Assembly (NCBI RefSeq): GCF_020536995.1
Contig: NC_068359.1
Span: forward strand, 124,662,416-124,726,415
Length of the DNA stretch: 64,000 nt
Direction: 5' to 3'
DNA from: Dreissena polymorpha
Taxonomy: Eukaryota; Mollusca; Bivalvia; Myida; Dreissenidae
The notes beneath the pieces were generated by a model, which did not search any database, was not told the origin of the DNA, and saw only the letters and a list, made by a program, of their open reading frames with translations. Both the position numbers and the translations under genes were made by a program. Shown here piece by piece: positions 22,753-35,055 of the stretch (positions within the stretch are counted from its first letter, which is position 1; the number at the start of each line of letters is the position of its first letter).

Positions 22753-22815
22753 GGTTACATACAAGTATATTAAAATTTTGATGTGAAATCCACCCTGTCA
22801 CATACTCCCCCTGTC
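22753..22815 (-). repeat. Presumed start of the 3' LTR and polypurine tract
   Basis: On the minus strand a purine-rich ACAGGGGGAG is followed by TATGTGACAGGG. A polypurine tract directly before TGTGACA is the usual layout at the inner edge of a Ty3/gypsy 3' LTR, so the LTR would run from about 22802 leftwards. Its far end cannot be fixed without a partner LTR. Confidence 0.6.
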
Positions 22816-23409
22816 CGTTAAATGACGTCTCGTCATTTAGTCAAAAAAATAAATATAACTACAATCTCCATCAAAGATACAGTTGTATTCAACCATTATG
22901 TCAAATAACCATTCTAGAATAACCAAACTGTCATACAAAAATAAAATTGCTTATATTCAGCCCCCCTTTGACAAAAGATCGTGTCCTCACGATACTAAAC
23001 CAACTGTCATTAGTCTGGCAATGTCCTTTGTCAATGGTCATATATTCACAACACAACCCCTTTCACATTCAACTTAAACAAATCTCAGGACCCACATTGA
23101 CTACTAAAAGATGATAAAATAAAAGGTATATACATTTACATTTATGACATCATACTTACCTTGCCCACGAAATCGGTCTAATTGTACTGCTCAATTAAAG
23201 ATAAATAATGTTACATACTTACCTGTACCATGAGTTCAATCAATTAACATGTCATGTCTCTTTGCTATTTTCCATGTACAATACTAATACTTAGTACAAC
23301 ATCTATTTCATTTAAATAGATATACCATTCACAATATAAGGTAAATACATTTAAAAAAAGTGTCATATAGATATACTAGTAAAAACATAAATAAAACATA
23401 GAAAAATAT

Positions 23410-24054
23410 TATATGACTTCATATAATTGCTCACTGCATTACGGCTTTCACTATGCTATTTACAACATCCGAATCAAGTTCATCTAATACACATGAAGAT
23501 ACCATAACTTCTAATGCATGAATCTTGTAGTTTCTTGGTCTTAAAACCATTTGACTTATCTGATAATCACGATATCTAACTGGTGGCTTTTTAATCCTTG
23601 TAGACTTTCGTGGTAAAGGCTTAGGCTGAGCCTATATTTCACTTTAAGTCATCTGTTCAATATCATCTGTACCCAGTCCTGCCTGTACATTTACTTGTAC
23701 TTCACTAGCACTACCTCTATTAACCAATGCTTCTCTATGCATTGCTATAATATCTACTAAAGACTGAACCTGGTTGTCTGTCTGACTACCTTACCCTTGA
23801 AAATTTATACTGGTACCGCTTTTCAAACTAACTCTAGGTTTTGGTTTAGGATGCGCATCCTGGTGTTTATTTAAACTACCTAGACAAGATTTCATTGCCT
23901 TATACCTATTGGCTTTTCTACTATCATGTGTACAAAATACACAATCATCATCATCATCATCATCTCCATCTCCTTGATCAGATTCATAAACATGACCATT
24001 ACTATCACATACCTTATCCGTGATGTCACTATCTACTTTGTTTTCTACTAACAT
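23410..24054 (-). other. Distal end of the retrotransposon pol region (fossil)
   Basis: This region lies downstream of integrase. It includes an acidic stretch with a run of aspartates and, near 23560-23620, a short motif of the type RKSTRIKKPPVRY. Basic KPPVRY-like tails are common at the C-terminal end of Ty3/gypsy polyproteins. Confidence 0.6.
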
Positions 24055-24056
24055 AT

Positions 24057-25640
24057 CTATATCTCCCCCTCTTCTTTCTGACTATCCTTTGGAACTGCTT
24101 TGACATGTCCATCCACTAGTCCAGAAATATCCTCTACATTAACATATTGTCTTCTGTCTTCACCATGTTCGATTTGGTACATATGATTACGATGTATAGT
24201 ACGTTCCATTCCAGCCTGTGATCTTATCCTGTACACAGGAATATCCTCCCTTGGCTGTTCCATTACTGTGTAAGTGTCCATTTCAAACTTGTCGGCTATT
24301 TTGTGTTTATTTTTGTGAAACAGAGTCTTTAATAAAACTTTGTCTCCAACTAACAGTATAGCTGCTTTAGCTTTCTTGTCATACTCAGATTTTTGCTTAT
24401 CTCTTGCAGTATCTGCATACTGTTTTGCCACTTCATGTGAGTGCTTTAACCTATTTCTCAACTGATCTAAATACTCCTTAGATGTCTGATTTGTCTTACT
24501 GTCGATATTAACAGCTTCAAATAATGAATCAATTGGTAGTTAAGGCGTTCTTCCCAATATCAACTCAAAAGGCGACACTTTAGTGCTTTCATGTTGGGTA
24601 AAATTGTCAGCGTAAACCAAAGATGGAATTTGCGCTTTCCAATTTGGCTTCTTATCAGGATCCAGTGTACCAAGCATGTTAAGTAATGTTCAGTTCCACC
24701 GTTCTGTGCAACCATTACCCATTTGGTGGTATGGTGTTGTTCTTGATTTCTTTATCCCCATCAAATTACAGAATTCCTTTATCAAATCTGATTCAAAGTA
24801 AGCCCATTGATCAGTGTAAAGTGTTGTAGGGATACCATAATTTATCATAAAATTATTATAAAACGCTTCAACTGTTGTTTTTGCTGTTTGATTGCGCGTT
24901 GGAACAGCCAATGAATCTTTTGTGAAGTGGTCTGTGATTGCCAATACATTACCATATCCGTTTGAAGGTTCTAATGTGAGATAATCCATAGACACTAATT
25001 CTAATGGATATGTTTTCACAATGTTTACAAGTTCACTTCTGATGTTTGTGGATGTTTTTCTTCTGAGGCATCTGTCACACTTTGAGACCCAAGCTTCCAC
25101 ATCTGAGGTCATGTTTGGCCGGTAATACCTATCTTTTAATAAAGACAATGTCCTGTCTCTCCATGGGTGACCAATCTGATTATGTAATCCTAGTAACACA
25201 TCTTTTCTAAATATAGATGGTAAAACCAACTGTCTGAATGTTTTGTCATTATCTTAAATTTCCATATACAGTATTTTTCTTATCATTTTGAAATTATTAA
25301 ATTGTTTTCTCATACATTTGTCCTCTTTTGAGTTATATTGATGAATGTTTGGCAAAACCTTATCAATAACTGCTCTTCTCCACCGTTCAATTAACCAATC
25401 ATTTCTCTGAGCAGTTTTTATCTGCCTCATTTCAACTTGTGCCATGGGCTGGCCAGGCACATCAGTAGCCTCCACTATGTTCACATTACATGTGATTGTC
25501 TCAATGTATGGTGGTTTGTCAGTAGAACCACAAATGGCTTTAACTGTGAGATCATCAATTTTAATGACTTCTTCTGAGTTTCTATCCTTGATACGTTCAT
25601 GTGGGTATCTACTCATTCCATCTGCATCTGCATTTTTCAA
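24057..25640 (-). other. Integrase region of the Ty3/gypsy fossil
   Basis: Recognisable parts are the zinc-binding N-terminal segment (HNQIGHPWRD and CDRCLRRK), the DDE core (SMDYLTLE, TDHFTKDSLAVPTRNQ and a TPYHQMGNGCTERWN-like end) and the C-terminal GDKVLLK/KHKIADKFE domain that precedes PVYRIR. The region catalyses insertion of the cDNA copy in intact relatives. It is interrupted here. Confidence 0.88.
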
Positions 25641-26760
25641 TCATGGTCCATATTGTATTTCAAAATTAAATTCTCCCAATGCTGATGCCAATCTTTGACC
25701 GGTAGCGTCCAATTTTTTTAAAGTAAGAACATAAGAAAGTGGGTTGTTGTCGGTATAAACTAGGAAATGTTGTATTGCTAAATAATCTTTAAACTTTTCT
25801 GTAACTGACCATTTGAGTGCTAGAAATTCCAACTTAAAGTCTGAGTAATTCTTTTCTGATCTGGTCAATGACCTGCTTGCAAAGACAATAACTTCACCAT
25901 CTTGGTACAACACAGCTCCAAGTCCCGTTCCACTAGCATCAGTGTGCAACTCAAATTTCTTAGAATAGTCAGGATAAACTAAAATTGTTGGTGAACTTAA
26001 TACTGTTTTCAAGTTATCAAACATATTTTGTTCAGTTTCAGTCCATGTCCATGTTTTCTTTGAGCCTTTCTTAATTGATGATGGAGGTAATAAGTCACTT
26101 TATGGTTTGGTTATCTTTGAAAAGTCTTTTATAAATCTTCGATAGTAACCGGCGAATGCAATAAAAGATCTCAACTCATCTGCGTTCCGTGGAGTAGGCC
26201 AGTTCTTTATCTTCTCTATCTTTGCAGGGTCTGTCTCAAGGCCTTTACTGCTGACTACATGACCAAGAAAATGTACTTTAGTTTGAAAGAAATGACACTT
26301 GTCTACTGCTAATTTCAAATTACATTCTGCTCGTCTGGTCAAAACTTGGTCAAGACGTTGAATATGTTGCTCATATGTATCTGAAAAAATTATCAAATCA
26401 TCCAAATTAATTATACAGATCTTCATGTTTTATGTTCCAAGACATTCCTCCATAAGCATCTGATACGTAGCTGGACTATTTGAAAGACCAAAAGGCATCT
26501 TGTTAAACTCATAGAAACCTAATGGTCCTTCTGTGAAAGCTGTCAACTGTTTATGCTGTTCTTCTATTTCTACCTGGTGGTAGCCAGACTTCATGTCTAT
26601 AATTGAAAAATACTTTGCACCATTTAATACATCAAACACTTCTTCTTTTTTAGTTAGTGCATAGGCATCTTTCACTGAAAGATTATTTAACTGCCTATAA
26701 TCAACACACATCCGCAAAGAACCATTCTTTTTTCTGACAAGTGCTACATCAGAACTATAT
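25641..26760 (-). other. Reverse transcriptase and RNase H regions (fossil)
   Basis: Reverse transcriptase signatures include DYRQLN, FSIIDMKSGYHQ, MPFGLSNSPATYQ and an LDDLIIFS active-site block. They are followed by HVVSSKGLETDP and the connection region YYRRFIKDFS. RNase H begins at about 26024 with ELHTDASGTGLGAVLYQ and continues with EFLALKWSVTEKF. The order and motifs place it firmly in Ty3/gypsy. It is interrupted several times. Confidence 0.92.
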
Positions 26761-27089
26761 GGTGACTTTTATTTTCTTATGATGCCAGCTGATAATAACT
26801 GTTCAAGATGATTCCTTATCTCATCAACCATCCCTGGTGGTATGCGTCTGTGTCTCTGCTTAAAAGGTGTATTATCAATCAAATCAATCCTGTGTTTGAT
26901 TAAGTTACATTTTCCAATATCCTCTTCATTTTAGAAATTGCATCAACATGTGTAAGTAATAAATTCTTAATTTCTTGTAATTGTTGCTCATTCAACTGTT
27001 TTCTTTCATCAATTTTCAAATTGTTAATTAAATTCGTTTCTTTCTTGTTTTCCTCATTCAAAACATCATCTGCAATAACTACAGACTGC

Positions 27090-27410
27090 AGTTCACAAAT
27101 AATAGTTTTTGGTGCAATCACCACGCTGTTGGTAGTCAAGTTTAATACATTGACGATTACATAATATTATTGGAGTTTTCAAAGAGTATTTGGTATCTGC
27201 TGTTACCAAAAACAAACAGCTAATAGGCTTTGCCTCTGGTAGGCAATCAATGACCTTCAACTTTGCTTCAATGTATTCAATGTATGGGAGCTGTTGTCCA
27301 TCGGCACATTCAATATTTAAAATACTGTCTAAAGATTTTAATTCATTTTTTAAATTTTCTTTCCAAAATGATTCTGCTATGACGTTGACACAACTACCGC
27401 TTTCCAATAA
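27090..27410 (-). other. Aspartic protease region (fossil)
   Basis: A short block with a SGSCVNVI-type motif lies between the zinc-knuckle end of gag and reverse transcriptase, the position of the retropepsin in Ty3/gypsy elements. I assign it by motif type and position; sequence support is modest. Confidence 0.6.
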
Positions 27411-27520
27411 AGCCTACGTATTTACATCATTTACTAGTACATTTACTTCATGTGTCTCTCCCACTAATTTTGGGTCTTGTTTTACCTTAGTGCCCCCAAT
27501 TGACCCTACCTTGCAGGCAC

Positions 27521-28690
27521 CTATTCTTTTGGGCATTCATTTTGCATATGACCCTTTTCATTGCAACGATAGCAAGTTGGCGTGAATGTTCTAGATGCAA
27601 CCGGCCTTTGTGGTTGATATCTTAAATTTCCTCGACCCTGTCCCCTGTATGGTACATCACCTCTACCTCCTCCTCCTCTGTTAAAGTTGTTTCCTCCTCC
27701 TCCTCGGTTAAAGTTGTTTCTCCCGCCTGGATTAAAGTTGAAGCGTAATGGCTGGTGTTGTCCTGCATATTGTTGATACGTTGGTTGTTGTGTATTTTGT
27801 CTCAATTTTTCTTTAAGTTGAATTCTTTCATTTTCCAGGATATCTATTCTTGAATTGAGTTTCCCTAATAAAGATTTAACTTCGTCCATATATGTCTGGT
27901 TTTTTTCTTCAATGTTTACAGCAGCATTGCATTTTTTCTGTTCTGGTTTTTCAGTTTTCATTTCCTGATCAATCTTCCTCAATTCTATTTTAAATTTATC
28001 ACAATCACTTATGATGTCAAATTTGTAAGCTGCTCTTTGTTTCATTTCCTTCTTAAGACCTTGATAAACAACACCCTTCAAGCTATCTTCATCTCCCATC
28101 TGTATGCCTCATAGCGTTATTGCTTGTGTATAAATTTCTTCCACTCTTGAAGTATATCTAGCTATGCTTTCACTGTCTAGTTGTTGACTGGCATAACATT
28201 TCCTTAGAATTGTTTCCTGTGTATCTACTGCTCCAAATGTACTTTCGAATTTATGGATTATTTTCTGTACACTAGCCTTTGGACCTAATATTCGCAGGAT
28301 GTCTCCCGCTGTGCCCATCAGTGCTCTTCTGAGTCCTAACAAGATCTGTTCTTCACTGAATATCTGTTCCACTATCAATGACTTTAGCTCGAAATTGAAG
28401 GTAGGCCACGTAACCTCTCCTTTTCCTTCATCGCTATAGAACTTGGAAAGTTTAGGAAAATGGTATGTTGCCATGTGATGTTTCTGTTTCAATTTATCTT
28501 GATCCTCTGATATTGCACTCGGATTCCAATGTTCATCTTCATAAATAGTGTTGTCTTCTTCCATCACTAACTTCAGCAATTGTTCCTTATTCACTTTTGG
28601 ATTCTTCAATTTCATAGCATGAAATGCATCCAACAACATTGTCTTATTTAAACATGCGTTTAAATGAACCAATGTGCACCACTTGTACAT
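27521..28690 (-). other. Gag region with a CCHC zinc knuckle (fossil)
   Basis: The capsid part contains HFPKLSKFYSDEGKGEVTWP and FESTFGAVDTQE-like blocks similar to Ty3/gypsy and PNMA-type capsids. A Gly/Asn/Arg-rich stretch follows and then a zinc knuckle CYRCNEKGHMQNEC, the nucleocapsid motif that binds RNA. The region is broken. Confidence 0.88.
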
Positions 28691-28740
28691 GTTGATAGGA
28701 TATTCTAGCTATTTATTGAAATTAATGTCTTTTTTATTTT

Positions 28741-29489
28741 ACCTAATGATAATCCATTTCCTTTTATCTGGAATTTCATTCATATTTAGTACCCTTTTGT
28801 TCATTTAAATTTACTTTTTTAATGAACTTCTATCGCGGTTTAAATTCCATTAAACTTCCTAAAGAATATCCCGCACAGCAATTATATATATGAACCAATG
28901 TCCGCTTATTGTAATTTTTCGTCTAATTGAAATATTTTACGCAAATCTAGTCTAGGCGGAAATGTATAGTTTTGATAAAAATGCTTTTTTTTCATAACCG
29001 GCCCCGGTCAATTCTTTACAATGTTAAATGTATTTGAGTATATTTTCGTTAAACAAAAAACCGTGATCGTAAAAAAATATTTTACCCGTGGCTGTTTTAC
29101 TCGTGAAAATATATTTTTTATGATCACTCGCGAACGATCTTACACTGACATGAACACATTTTATGTTTCTTTTATCCCCTTTTTTGAGAAAACCATAAAC
29201 AGCTGTTTCCCTTTCGCTGACAAGTTACCCTTTCTCCCGTGGCGTGCCTCAATAGATTATAACACACAAAATGACGTCATTTTTTCGACGAACTCTTTTA
29301 TAAAGTAAATAAACGGTAAAAAAGCATAAAATAAAAAGAAAATTTGTTGAATTCGGTGGAATACAGATTATAATTCACTCGTGATCATCAAAATCTTGAT
29401 ATGATAATCCAAAAATAAAAGTTTAAGTTTAAGAATGTAAATGCGTGTCAATAAAATGTAGGAACCAATGATCGGCATTTCAAAATAAT
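28741..29489. other. Gene-free stretch upstream of the retrotransposon
   Basis: AT-rich sequence without a recognised LTR, exon or RNA gene. A weak inverted similarity (GATCGTAAAAAAATATTTTA against AAATATATTTTTTATGATC) lies at about 29065-29126. Confidence 0.5.
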
Positions 29490-29672
29490 AGTTGGAACGG
29501 TTGTCCTGACAGTCAGATATTGTCAGATTCTCGAGTCAGTTTCCTGGGACTAGAATCAGAACTTGGTGTCTATGGGGACAATCTGGATAACACTCCCAAA
29601 GTGAGGTTCGAACCCATGACCTCCCAATCGCTAGGCGGACACCATATCCACTACAACACTGTGATTTATATA
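29490..29672 (-). repeat. tRNA-derived SINE
   Basis: On the minus strand a tRNA-like head with TAGTGGATATGGTGTCCGCC and the B box GGTTCGAACC is followed by a body containing CCATAGACACCAAGTTCTG and TCCCAGGAAACTGACTCGAG. I recall this body from SINEs widespread in molluscs. RNA polymerase III would transcribe the source copy. This one is a single insertion, probably trimmed at its 3' end. Confidence 0.75.
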
Positions 29673-32230
29673 AACATATCTACATTTTATGTTTGGAAAT
29701 ATGTATATTATATAAAATAAGCATAGGGATGTATGATAGATATGAAGTTATATTATATCCGTTGTAAAAATATACAAACGTTATCGAATTCGAATGACAC
29801 AAGTTGTTTTCATTAGTAAATCTTAATGAAAACTTAAAAATATGTATTTCATTTACGACATTTAGCAGCGCAAATCAATGCTTATAGATTGGCGGGTTGG
29901 GTGGCCATCGTTTTGGAAATTATGGTAAATAACTTTAAAGTGAACCACATGAAACAGAAAAGCTTTAAAAAAAACAATCGAACGCGTCGTTGATAACATG
30001 TCTTGTTCGCAAAGATGACCCCTGTTGTTTTTTTTTTGTAACGGCAACGGAAAACAAGAACTTGCACAAGTTCAAGTATGTACTATACAGATTTTGTCCA
30101 TAACTACAGATTTGAATAAACAATCAGACTAAATGTTTCTAAAGGGACATGTTCACAGATTTTGGAATGTTTTGAAATGCTTTAAATTTATCATTTAAAT
30201 ATCGGAAATAAAGATCTCCAGTATAAATCAAGGATACAATATAGTCGTTATCAACGCCTGTGCTCGAATCAAAAACCTTTGCAATTCAGTTGTTTTGTTT
30301 AAAAACCGTGTGTCATCCTGTTAAAAATATATTAATTGCCGCAATGAAATGTATGTGGAAACGTTCAAAACGTTTGGTTATACTAATCATCATGACGGAA
30401 TAAAAAACCACTATAAAATGGTAAACAACTAATAGTCCACGGTCTTTCAAGCCATTGGTGATTTGGCCATTCGTCTTGTATCGAAAATGGGGACCCTTAT
30501 AGCTTAGGGTAGTAGGGATCGCAAATATTAGGTCACATTTGTTTTCAAACTAATATTGGTAATTCCTGCAACCATTTGATGCTATAAGACAAAATGGTAC
30601 ATGTAACTAATTTAACTCAACCTAGGCACAATTGTCGCACTAACCAAATGCCAAAAACAGGGTACACAACGCGACACTAAGGGCGATATTAGAAATGAAA
30701 CTGCTTCAAAAAGACTCCCGATGAAATTAAACGTATCCGCTATTAAGGCGAAAAGTCAACTCGAAATCGGCAATTTAATATTTAAAAACCCTTGTCACTT
30801 TTGAAGTCGGGTCTCATTATATCACACACTAGTAGGCCATTGTTATAAATATTTATCAAGGTAAAATATTAATATCCAGAAATGAATATATTCAAATAAC
30901 ACAAAAATGAATTTTGAATGCAGCGATCAAGATTCAGAGTACAGCCGAGAATTACTTACAAAGACGTTTTATTATCAAATAATGTATTTTATTCAAGTTG
31001 CATAGAAACCGCTGATGTATTATTAAAACGCAAGGTACTAAGGAGCAGTTATAATTGGCCTATATTTATCTAAACAAATACCTGTCTTTGACGAAGACAA
31101 TGATCACTGGATTGCTGCTAATGTAAGGAAACAGTATCGATAAATAAACACCAATTTTTGGTCGTGTTTCTTATGCATGACAATCGTTTTGTTTTAATAT
31201 TGAACAGCAACCCAATGCGAAAGACGTCGGACCTTGGACATTTTCGATACATATATTAAGGTCCGGTTACATATCCGAACTGGCGGCCCTCGTGTCCAAC
31301 AATATAAAAATATATTCATATACATTTGTATTGTTTTGAAATGAAAACGAATCTGTTATACATATTGACTGTTATCGGTTTATTTTTCATCGATAGATGG
31401 TTTAACGCTTAAATAGAACGTTTATTACCAACCAGTCGAGCCGAATGCTATCTATGCCGGTGAAGTAACGAGCTCCAAGTGCTTTCCTTCGAACCAGTCA
31501 AATCATGAATTGAGTTAAGTGACGCAATCGAAACACAGCCGTTTTTTTATTTGTTGATATGAAGGTAACTGGTTTTACTCCTTGATATGATTGCTAAGCG
31601 ACAGCTGAGAACGATACGAACTTCCCCATTTCCTTGACCTTGGCAATATATGATGCGAAAGTAAGCACTTAAATCGGATGTAAAGTTTATCGCGTACTAT
31701 TTGGTTTAATCTTTCTGCTTACAAATAATTGTTATTAATGATAAAATACAAAGCTATATTCAATTGTGGTTTAAAGTTTTACCATATGTTACAAAATAAT
31801 ACGTCTAATCGTAGTAAGCAATTTACAATGTAATATTTTAAATTGATAAAATATTGTGAAACCTAAATAATAAATACATTGCTATCAATAACTTCATTAT
31901 ACTGATTAACAAAACAAATGTACTTTTTTTAACAAATATGCATATGTGATAACTTATTATCGTGCTCATGCTTAATGGTCTAAATGGATTAATATTTTCT
32001 AATAAAATTAATAAATTGGTTCTTATCATGCAATTGTTGAAAACACATTAAAAATCTATGAATGACATACCATAATAATATCGCCGAATATCTTTATTAA
32101 GTATCTTTCTGAACTTATATGGCACAATTTTTAAAGTATAATTAGAATATATATGGTGGTTACAGGGTAGAAATCCTTTTTGTGAAATAAAACTTTAAAA
32201 TATTCGCGTTTGTCAAAATTGACGTATATG
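29673..32230. other. Gene-free AT-rich sequence
   Basis: Over 2.5 kb I find no coding exon, RNA gene or clear repeat. Frames are short, and two overlapping minus-strand frames at 29862-30067 encode nothing I recognise. Confidence 0.5.
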
Positions 32231-32236
32231 TATAGA

Positions 32237-32396
32237 AATCCTACTTTCGGTTTTAAAAGCGGTACCGTTTGAAAAATAATAAATTACTTGCTAAGTAGGC
32301 TATAGATTTAATTTTATCTAATGTCCTACTTTCGGTTTTTAAAAGCGGCACCGTTTGAAAAATAATGAATTACTTGCTAACAAGGCTGTAGATTTA
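32237..32396 (+). repeat. Tandem duplication, about 86-bp spacing
   Basis: CCTACTTTCGGTTTTAAAAG, then GCGGTACCGTTTGAAAAATA and TTACTTGCTAA occur twice with small differences, at about 32240 and 32324. Its function is unknown. Confidence 0.85.
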
Positions 32397-32477
32397 TGAC
32401 AATTTTGCTCACTTTCAAATTGCAAATGTATATGTATTGATTAACATGTATTTCATGTCAAGGTGTGTGGCTTTAAA

Positions 32478-32520
32478 ACACATTTATGCCTAGCGTTTAG
32501 AAAAAGGCCTTGACCGTTAA
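32478..32520 (+). repeat. Fragment of the CCCATTTATGCCTAG repeat family
   Basis: CACATTTATGCCTAGCGTTT followed by AGAAAAAGGCCTTGACC matches the left end of the complete element at 47736-47957. No right end is present, so it is a truncated copy. Confidence 0.7.
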
Positions 32521-33319
32521 ACACGTACATGTTTTACGCTTTAAAATGCCGTCGTTCCAGCGGTGGCGTTGTTACCTCACTTTAATGCATTGCATTCCAA
32601 CCCAAAAGGTATCAATATCAGTTTGTGGTCAGGTTACAGTAATCGTTATATAAACGCTATCGCGTAAACTATGTGCACTTGAAGCGAGTGTTGTCGGCTA
32701 TCCTATATACCTTTCCTTTCATTTGTTTTTCATGCTTCTTGTGTTTTTTTTCTATTGCTGTGAATGAACATATCTGAGTAATAATATCTAATAAAGCGAA
32801 ATAAGCCACGAATAACACCCCGTAATAGATTTGCGTGTGTGCAGCTTTGAATTCATATAAACCAACCATCCTTCGACTCTGCATTAATCATTTTCAGTAG
32901 TGCATTCATCAGCAGCATTGTGAGTACGGCATACCCAAAATAGTTCCCACATCATGTTTTACTTCAGTAACTCTTCAACATCTATAACGCCGTACTAAAG
33001 AGGAATTTGTCGTGCAGTATTGTCCAGCCCGAGGTCTAAAAAATGCATTCATATTGCTTTAATATATGTTTGATGCTACTTGTATTTCCTCGATATGGCA
33101 TTATGTGAAATTATTGCAATTCAATTTAAATATGCTACACTGTACATTTAACTTACACAATAATATCGACATAGGAATTTACTGTATTCTATCATTTTTG
33201 AAATATCGCATATTGTGTCAATTTTTTAAACATGAAAACACAATATTACAAATGAATAATAAATAAATAATTATTAATTGCATATATATAACCATAAATA
33301 TCTGTGTTCGCCGTGGTCC

Positions 33320-33444
33320 TCATCGTTTCCTTCTGAGCTTGTCATCATAAGCGTTGTCCTCAGAGTGCTTACTGATACCATCGACTTGCTCTTCTTTGAC
33401 AGCATTTGCAGCAGTTTGTATTGTTTGTTTGTAATTGAGTCGCT
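33320..33444 (-). CDS. Possible terminal exon, function unknown
   Basis: On the minus strand a good splice acceptor (GCGGATTTCAG) is followed by a 40-codon frame ending in TGA. The residues are hydrophilic, with stretches such as TAANAVKEEQVDGISK and a basic end KLRRKR. Composition is unlike the surrounding random frames. I do not recognise a family. It lies about 400 bases downstream of the minus-strand dermatopontin-like remnant, but nothing links the two. It may be chance. Confidence 0.25.
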
Positions 33445-33839
33445 CTGAAATCCGCTTTATGAGTACAACCAGCAAATGTTTAATAAAAAGAGAAAACTAG
33501 AACGCTTCAAGACTGTGGACTCTCTGTTCGCTAGGCGGGAACAATAATATGTGTCATCTGGGCAACCGCACCCTGATATTGTTACAATTAATATAATATT
33601 GCAATACATTATAACTTAACTCTCCATTGCTAGAAATAATGCAACTATAGCAATATGGTCGATGTAGCATTTAAATATGTGGGTAATTGTATTGCAGTTA
33701 AAGACATATGCTGTGCATTTGGGTGTTTAAATAAGCAAATGCAGAAAATGTATAACATTAATTGTTTGAATTTATTTTATCACATTTAGCTTTCAATCAT
33801 ATAATTTTGTCTAAATTACGTATTAACTTTAAAGATATG

Positions 33840-34126
33840 TTTATCAATTGTACAGTTTTTATCACATGTACATGTCCACGAAGTAACATATATCTTATTT
33901 CGAGCACCTGACCAATAGCATTGTGGCCTCGAGCCTTTCTGGTCTGGGTAGAACATCCCGACAACCAAATGCAAAACGGCGGTCCTCTGCACCGTTGTCA
34001 TGAATACTTTCAACGTGACTTATCGTCTGATAAGGATGGTCACACATGAAGGAAAACTCTTGGTCGAGAAGTTGTTTACATAGTTCTGTGCATATGTAAC
34101 GGTTGTCCCCAACATAAGAGCACGAG
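33840..34126 (-). pseudogene. Dermatopontin-like remnant with a frameshift
   Basis: One frame gives FSFMCDHPYQTISHVESIHD and NGAEDRRFAFGCR, the hallmark of the dermatopontin repeat (HDN..EDRRW.F.C). A cysteine-rich lead-in (CTELCKQLLDQE) stands before it. The continuation characteristic of the family, CYWSGARNKIYVTSWTCTC, is present but in another frame, so at least one frameshift separates the halves. Dermatopontins are secreted, disulphide-bonded matrix proteins, and in molluscs they occur in shell matrix. No start codon with signal peptide is seen. A complete dermatopontin-type exon lies only 150 bases away on the opposite strand. Confidence 0.6.
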
Positions 34127-34280
34127 ATGAAAAATCTACAATGGACATTAAACTAAACGTGTTCAATATGCCAACTTTATTATGATATAAATGTGAAACT
34201 TAATTCCTTTTATATTTCGCTGCGATTGATCTGAAATAAAGCATTGAACAAAGCAATTATAAATCGATGTTTCGGCTTAC

Positions 34281-34413
34281 AGGTTTCGAAAATCAGTACG
34301 ACCTTCCTGTAGTTTTCCAGTGCCCCAGGAACCATTACATAAACGGCATAAGTAGTATCCATGACAACAATGCAGAAGACAGGATCTGGAGGTTCTATTG
34401 TTGTCAATTACCT
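34281..34413 (+). CDS. Dermatopontin-like exon
   Basis: After a splice acceptor (CGGCTTACAG) the frame reads FENQYDLPVVFQCPRNHYIN, then GISSIHDNNAEDRIWRFYCC, and stops at QLPG before a GTAAGG donor. The F.CP...I..I.S.HDN..EDR.W.F.CC pattern is diagnostic of dermatopontin domains. The exon encodes about 44 residues, roughly one of the internal repeats of the protein. Partner exons are not seen nearby on this strand; the assembly gap 1 kb downstream may hide some. Both splice sites look good, so it could be a live internal exon. Confidence 0.72.
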
Positions 34414-34701
34414 GGTAAGGTTTACCATAATGAAATCAAGAGATTACAAATATCCCCGTACTATGTTGCATTTTTGTATTTTAAAAGATACTATACATAA
34501 AGTAAAAATGTTGTAATAAAGTGAAGCAACAATATTTATCACAAAACTATGCAGATGCGTAATACTTGCCTTATACATGTATATAGCTCTTAACTTACTA
34601 TGAAAAAAGCTCACCGCTTTTGTTTAGATTTCAGTAGTTGTAATGTCAGCATTAAGACTGTGTTAAATAGCCTACAAAAGATTAAATATAAAAATAGAAA
34701 T

Positions 34702-34725
34702 GTCGCGGCTGAGGCCGACGCGTAT
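34702..34725 (+). other. Short GC hairpin with conserved 3' flank
   Basis: CGGC-TGAG-GCCG forms a 4-bp stem followed by ACGCGTAT. Six more sites in the window pair a different GC stem with a similar GAC..GTAT flank (38529, 39411, 39558, 49544, 49911, 50055). This is the only one outside the two long repeat copies and the weakest match. Confidence 0.45.
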
Positions 34726-34756
34726 CCCCACGCCGCAAAGAAGTAATAGTAAAAGG

Positions 34757-35055
34757 CAATTTTGGGTGGGCAAGCCTATGTTGGGGGGGTCCTGGGATGG
34801 GTAATGTGTACATGGATGGTCGAGATAGACCGTGTTGTCATAAGAGATGTTCAGTATTAATTTAAAATCAATAGGTGAATAAATGACGAAGTTATGTGTA
34901 AAACAATAATTTGGGTGGGCGTGGTCTATGTGGGCGGGTCGCCCCAGGTTTGTAATGGGCCATGCATAGTTGAGATTGACCGTATTGCCATAATCTTGAG
35001 ATGTTCAGTATTATCAATCTTTAGAAAGTAAAGGTTGTAGAAATGAAAAGTTAAT
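34757..35055 (+). repeat. Tandem duplication, about 150-bp unit
   Basis: Two diverged units share TTTGGGTGGGC, CTATGT.GG.GGGTC, GTAATG..C.ATG, GAGAT.GACCGT.TTG.CATAA and GAGATGTTCAGTATTA. The units start at about 34758 and 34910. Confidence 0.75.

Larger units (their letters stand above)
22753..28740 (-). mobile_element. Broken Ty3/gypsy (Metaviridae) LTR retrotransposon
   Basis: Read on the minus strand, the order is gag, protease, reverse transcriptase, RNase H, integrase. Integrase after RNase H is the Ty3/gypsy arrangement. Coding similarity is clear along the whole length, but the element is broken, with about ten interruptions, so it is a fossil of moderate age. One presumed LTR begins at about 22802 and extends towards lower coordinates into palindrome arm B'. 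I could not recognise a matching LTR upstream of gag, so that end is lost, very diverged or truncated. Confidence 0.93.
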
